Source of the DNA: a virus
DNA length: 40,423 nt
Strand: one strand, 5' to 3'
Virus record (IMG/VR): IMGVR_UViG_3300036785_000578
Span: 1-40,423 of that record
Every line of letters begins with the position of its first letter. The first letter of the stretch is position 1. Position numbers and translations under genes: made by a program. Below, piece after piece: positions 38,644-40,423 of this stretch. The notes below the pieces were generated by a model, which saw only the letters and a program-made list of their open reading frames with translations, ran no database searches and was not told the DNA's origin.

Positions 38644-38886
38644 ATGGCAAAAAAGAAGCGCCCGCGTAGTACCGCATCTGGTCATCCGGCCCCTGAAAAT
38701 CGTCACAGTGTCCTAATCCATTTCAGCGCCGAAGAACATGAGCGGATTCGAATTGCTGCAGCTCGGCGCGGTTGTGGTTTCAATTTATTCGTCCGTTTAG
38801 CCTCTTCCCAGGCTGCGAAAAACGCAATGGAGATCCCGCCCGATAAAGTTCTCGGCCGGGATGTTGTACTTGAAGCACAAGCGTAG
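38644..38886 (+). CDS. second ribbon-helix-helix (RHH) type DNA-binding protein
   Basis: 80 aa from the ATG at 38644; in-frame ATGs also lie at 38626 and 38638, without ribosome sites. Basic N-terminus (KKKRPRSTASGHPAPENR), then strand HSVLIHFS, helix EEHERIRIAAARRG, and helix GFNLFVRLASSQAAKN: a ribbon-helix-helix arrangement. Such proteins bind short repeats and repress transcription. It sits midway between the two TGCTYCAAGCA clusters, so it is a candidate to bind them. A terminator follows at 38897. An antitoxin-like role is possible, but no toxin gene is seen beside it. Confidence 0.6.
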   Translation: MAKKKRPRSTASGHPAPENRHSVLIHFSAEEHERIRIAAARRGCGFNLFVRLASSQAAKNAMEIPPDKVLGRDVVLEAQA

Positions 38887-38896
38887 GATCCCCACT

Positions 38897-38930
38897 CCCG
38901 CCGGGCTCAACCTGGCGGGTTTGCTGCTTT
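38897..38930 (+). terminator. rho-independent terminator after the RHH gene
   Basis: CCCGCCGGG (38897-38905) pairs with CCTGGCGGG (38911-38919) around CTCAA, with one G-U pair, and is followed by TTTGCTGCTTT. The stem begins 11 bp after the RHH stop. The tail is only partly U-rich, but stem and loop are strong. Confidence 0.65.
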
Positions 38931-39070
38931 ATGCAGTTTCGTAGGATCCAACCTGGTCAATAGGACTGGGCCTCTCGTGTGCTTTGAGCGTCCGCGGCCG
39001 CCAGGGCTCTGAAAAAATGCCTGGCGTTCCAAAAATCCTCTTCTAAAGACCCCATTTTCCTTGCTGCTTT

Positions 39071-39103
39071 GATACTCCAAGCATTTCCTATGCTCGGAGT
39101 ATC
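39071..39103. promoter_or_regulatory. inverted repeat upstream of the DUF1376 gene
   Basis: GATACTCCAAGCA (39071-39083) and TGCTCGGAGTATC (39091-39103) are complementary at 12 of 13 positions around TTTCCTA. The arms contain diverged copies of the TGCTCCAAGCA element. The site lies about 65-95 bp before the ATG at 39166. It may be an operator, part of a replication site, or a hairpin terminator for upstream transcripts; no T-tract follows. Confidence 0.55.
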
Positions 39104-39133
39104 ACCAGCCTGGTTATTCCTTTGGGCGGCGGA

Positions 39134-39565
39134 TGCTCCAAGCATTCGCCATTGTGGAGACTTCCATGTCTGGCGAACAATCTTCCGAGTTGAAAATTAA
39201 CCTCTGGATGCCTTTTGATATTGGCCCTTTCCTACAAGACACAGCTCACCTAAGTACAGAAGAAATAGGGGCTTACACTCTCCTGCTTCTTTATTATTGG
39301 GCGCACGGCCCGCTTCTAAACGATCCCAAACGGTTGCAGAATATCGCGAAAATGCCGCTCGATGCTTGGAGCATTGCTTATGCATCGCTAAGCATGTTCT
39401 TTTTTGTGGGCTCTGATGGGCTCCTGCACCAGAAGGGCGCGGATCGCCGGCGGGCTAAATGGCTTGATAAACGATTGAAAGCACGGGAGAAAGCGATAAA
39501 AGCTGCTAATGCAAGGTGGAGCAAAAGGAAAGCGAAACCAGATTCTCCAAGTAATGCTCCAAGCA
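39134..39565. repeat. TGCTCCAAGCA repeats in and before the replication gene
   Basis: Exact copies at 39134-39144, 39363-39373 (reverse complement, TGCTTGGAGCA) and 39555-39565, with degenerate copies at 39073, 39091, 39543 and 39590 (TGCTTGAGCA). They differ from the 36.7-37.4 kb palindromes at one base. The first copy lies 21 bp before the replication gene's ATG; the others lie inside the gene. Origins within the initiator gene, as in lambda O, are a known pattern. Confidence 0.6.
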
Positions 39566-40239
39566 TGCCCGAAGCAATGCATGAAGAAATGCTTGAGCAA
39601 TGCCCTACATCGGTAGTACTAAGTACAAAAGCCTCCCTTACCCCAACCCCATCCCTCAAAACGAGGGATGGGGACGGATCGAAAAACTCTCCTACTCGCC
39701 GTAGATCTCCGCGGCAGCTCGGGACTTCGCCGCGGCAACTCGGCATCTCTAAAAGGAAAATAAAAGCGAAACAGGCTCAAACGGCCCGCCAGGGCGTCGG
39801 AACCCCCCTTCGCGATGGAAACGCACACGCGAGTCCTGAAAAACGCAGCACGGGGCCTGGCGAGGGCGGGGCGGAGGCTTTTAATTCTGGATCTGAACTG
39901 AAAAATGCAGGGTCGGCGGCGGAGAATCCTGAAAGCGTAAATCGAGCGAAGTTTTCAGGTGAGTCGAAAACTGAGGTTTTGCGATTCTGGGCCGGGGCTG
40001 GCGTCGAGGAATTCGAGTGCCCATGGTCAGATCTGGAAGATCGCGCTTTGAAGGATTTTGTTAATGCGAATCCGAAAGTGGATTTGTTGCGCTTCAAGCA
40101 GCTCCTGCGCAACCGCGCGGCCTCGGAGGGAATCAATCGGGCGGATCCGCCTCATAAATGGCTGCGCAGCCTGGTGAAATATGCCGATGGTCCGCTCGAT
40201 CGCTACGGCAAACCACTGCGGCCGGCGCGTATTCACTGA
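39166..40239 (+). CDS. DUF1376/YdaU-type phage replication protein
   Basis: 357 aa from the ATG at 39166, chosen for GGAG at 7 nt; the frame is open to an ATG at 39133 inside a TGCTCCAAGCA repeat. Residues about 11-105 (LWMPFDIGPFLQDTAHLSTEEIGAYTLLLLYYWAHGPLLNDPKRLQNIAKMPLDAWSIAYASLSMFF ... RRRAKWLDKRLKAREKAIKAANARWSKRKA) match the DUF1376 family found in phage replication regions. A long, basic, disordered middle leads to a C-terminal helical domain (EFECPWSDLEDRALKDFVNANPKVDLLRFKQLLRNR ... HKWLRSLVKYADGPLDRYGKP). It probably helps start replication together with the DnaC-like loader. Confidence 0.75.
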   Translation: MSGEQSSELKINLWMPFDIGPFLQDTAHLSTEEIGAYTLLLLYYWAHGPLLNDPKRLQNIAKMPLDAWSIAYASLSMFFFVGSDGLLHQKGADRRRAKWLDKRLKAREKAIKAANARWSKRKAKPDSPSNAPSMPEAMHEEMLEQCPTSVVLSTKASLTPTPSLKTRDGDGSKNSPTRRRSPRQLGTSPRQLGISKRKIKAKQAQTARQGVGTPLRDGNAHASPEKRSTGPGEGGAEAFNSGSELKNAGSAAENPESVNRAKFSGESKTEVLRFWAGAGVEEFECPWSDLEDRALKDFVNANPKVDLLRFKQLLRNRAASEGINRADPPHKWLRSLVKYADGPLDRYGKPLRPARIH

Positions 40240-40423
40240 TCCTGTAATTAAATTGCAATGGTAGCAAATTAAATAGAGAAGCCGCGGCCGCCCCTGCGCC
40301 CGGTGCGCCTCCTAACTAAAACAAAGTGAAACAACGAATGCAATCAAGACAGGGGAAGTGGACAGGGATGCCATGTATATGCTATTTACCAAAGTAAAAC
40401 TATTTTACTTAAAATAATTTTAC
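40240..40423. promoter_or_regulatory. right-end AT-rich non-coding region
   Basis: No gene is seen. It contains an imperfect inverted repeat related to 219-250 (40245-40274), TAAAACAAAGTGAAAC (40317-40332) complementary to 74-89, and a perfect 8-bp inverted repeat AAGTAAAA, CTA, TTTTACTT at 40392-40410. The last 50 bp are very AT-rich, as at origins or strong control regions. Confidence 0.55.

Noticed and set aside
38957-39145. 62-aa leftward frame before the replication gene
   Set aside because: It overlaps the inverted repeat and TGCTCCAAGCA element, has no clear ribosome site, and its sequence matches no family I know.
1-40423. integrase and attachment sites
   Set aside because: No tyrosine or serine recombinase motif was seen in any long frame, and no direct repeat pair of attachment type was found.

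Overview
The window reads as an almost complete tailed-phage genome of podovirus type: about 40.4 kb, GC-rich, densely packed, with no host-like genes. The host cannot be fixed from sequence alone. The style of the virion proteins and the base composition would suit a GC-rich soil bacterium such as an Acidobacteriota, but that is a weak guess. No integrase, tRNA or rRNA is visible. A ParA ATPase overlapping a ribbon-helix-helix (RHH) gene, an XRE repressor-like gene and two replication-type genes instead suggest a temperate phage maintained as a plasmid (phage-plasmid). This is inference.

Layout. Bases 1-289 are an AT-rich control region with repeats and a near-consensus promoter. The rightward block (290-4387) encodes an endonuclease VII-like resolvase, small proteins, the ParA/RHH pair, two zinc-ribbon proteins and a winged-helix-like protein. 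A leftward early operon (7398 to 4420) encodes a RecF/SbcC-like ATPase, two small proteins, a DnaC-like helicase loader and the XRE regulator. A long leftward late operon (about 36560 to 7584) encodes, in order of transcription: two small virion or accessory proteins, an HNH/AP2 homing endonuclease, terminase, a 728-aa portal, scaffold-like protein, N4-gp56-type capsid, decoration-like proteins, adaptor and nozzle-like proteins, three internal virion proteins, a GroES-like co-chaperonin, a hydrolase-like protein, a secreted SGNH-like protein and a holin-like protein. A second leftward block (38591 to 36937) starts with a RusA-like resolvase. Rightward genes at the right end encode a small RHH protein and a DUF1376/YdaU-type replication protein.

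The most striking signal is a three-site regulatory array. At 1734-1761, 7455-7482 and 26389-26427, hexamers of the CATAGG / CCTATG / CCTAGG type recur at exactly 11-bp intervals (3, 3 and 4 copies). Each array lies just upstream of a different transcription unit or gene start. One helical turn of spacing, use in both orientations, and a ParA-RHH pair in the same genome resemble the dispersed operator/centromere sites of delta-omega type partition systems. A second family of odd palindromes (TGCTYCAAGCA) flanks the second RHH gene and the DUF1376 gene.

Other genome-wide features: two early promoters place the -10 box exactly 9 nt before an ATG, which predicts leaderless mRNAs; many genes are coupled by 4-nt NTGA overlaps, including TTGA and GTGA; TTG and GTG starts are frequent; and small zinc-ribbon proteins are numerous. 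The two window ends share a 16-bp inverted repeat and a related AT-rich motif, so the ends may be one intergenic control region of a circular or circularly permuted genome.
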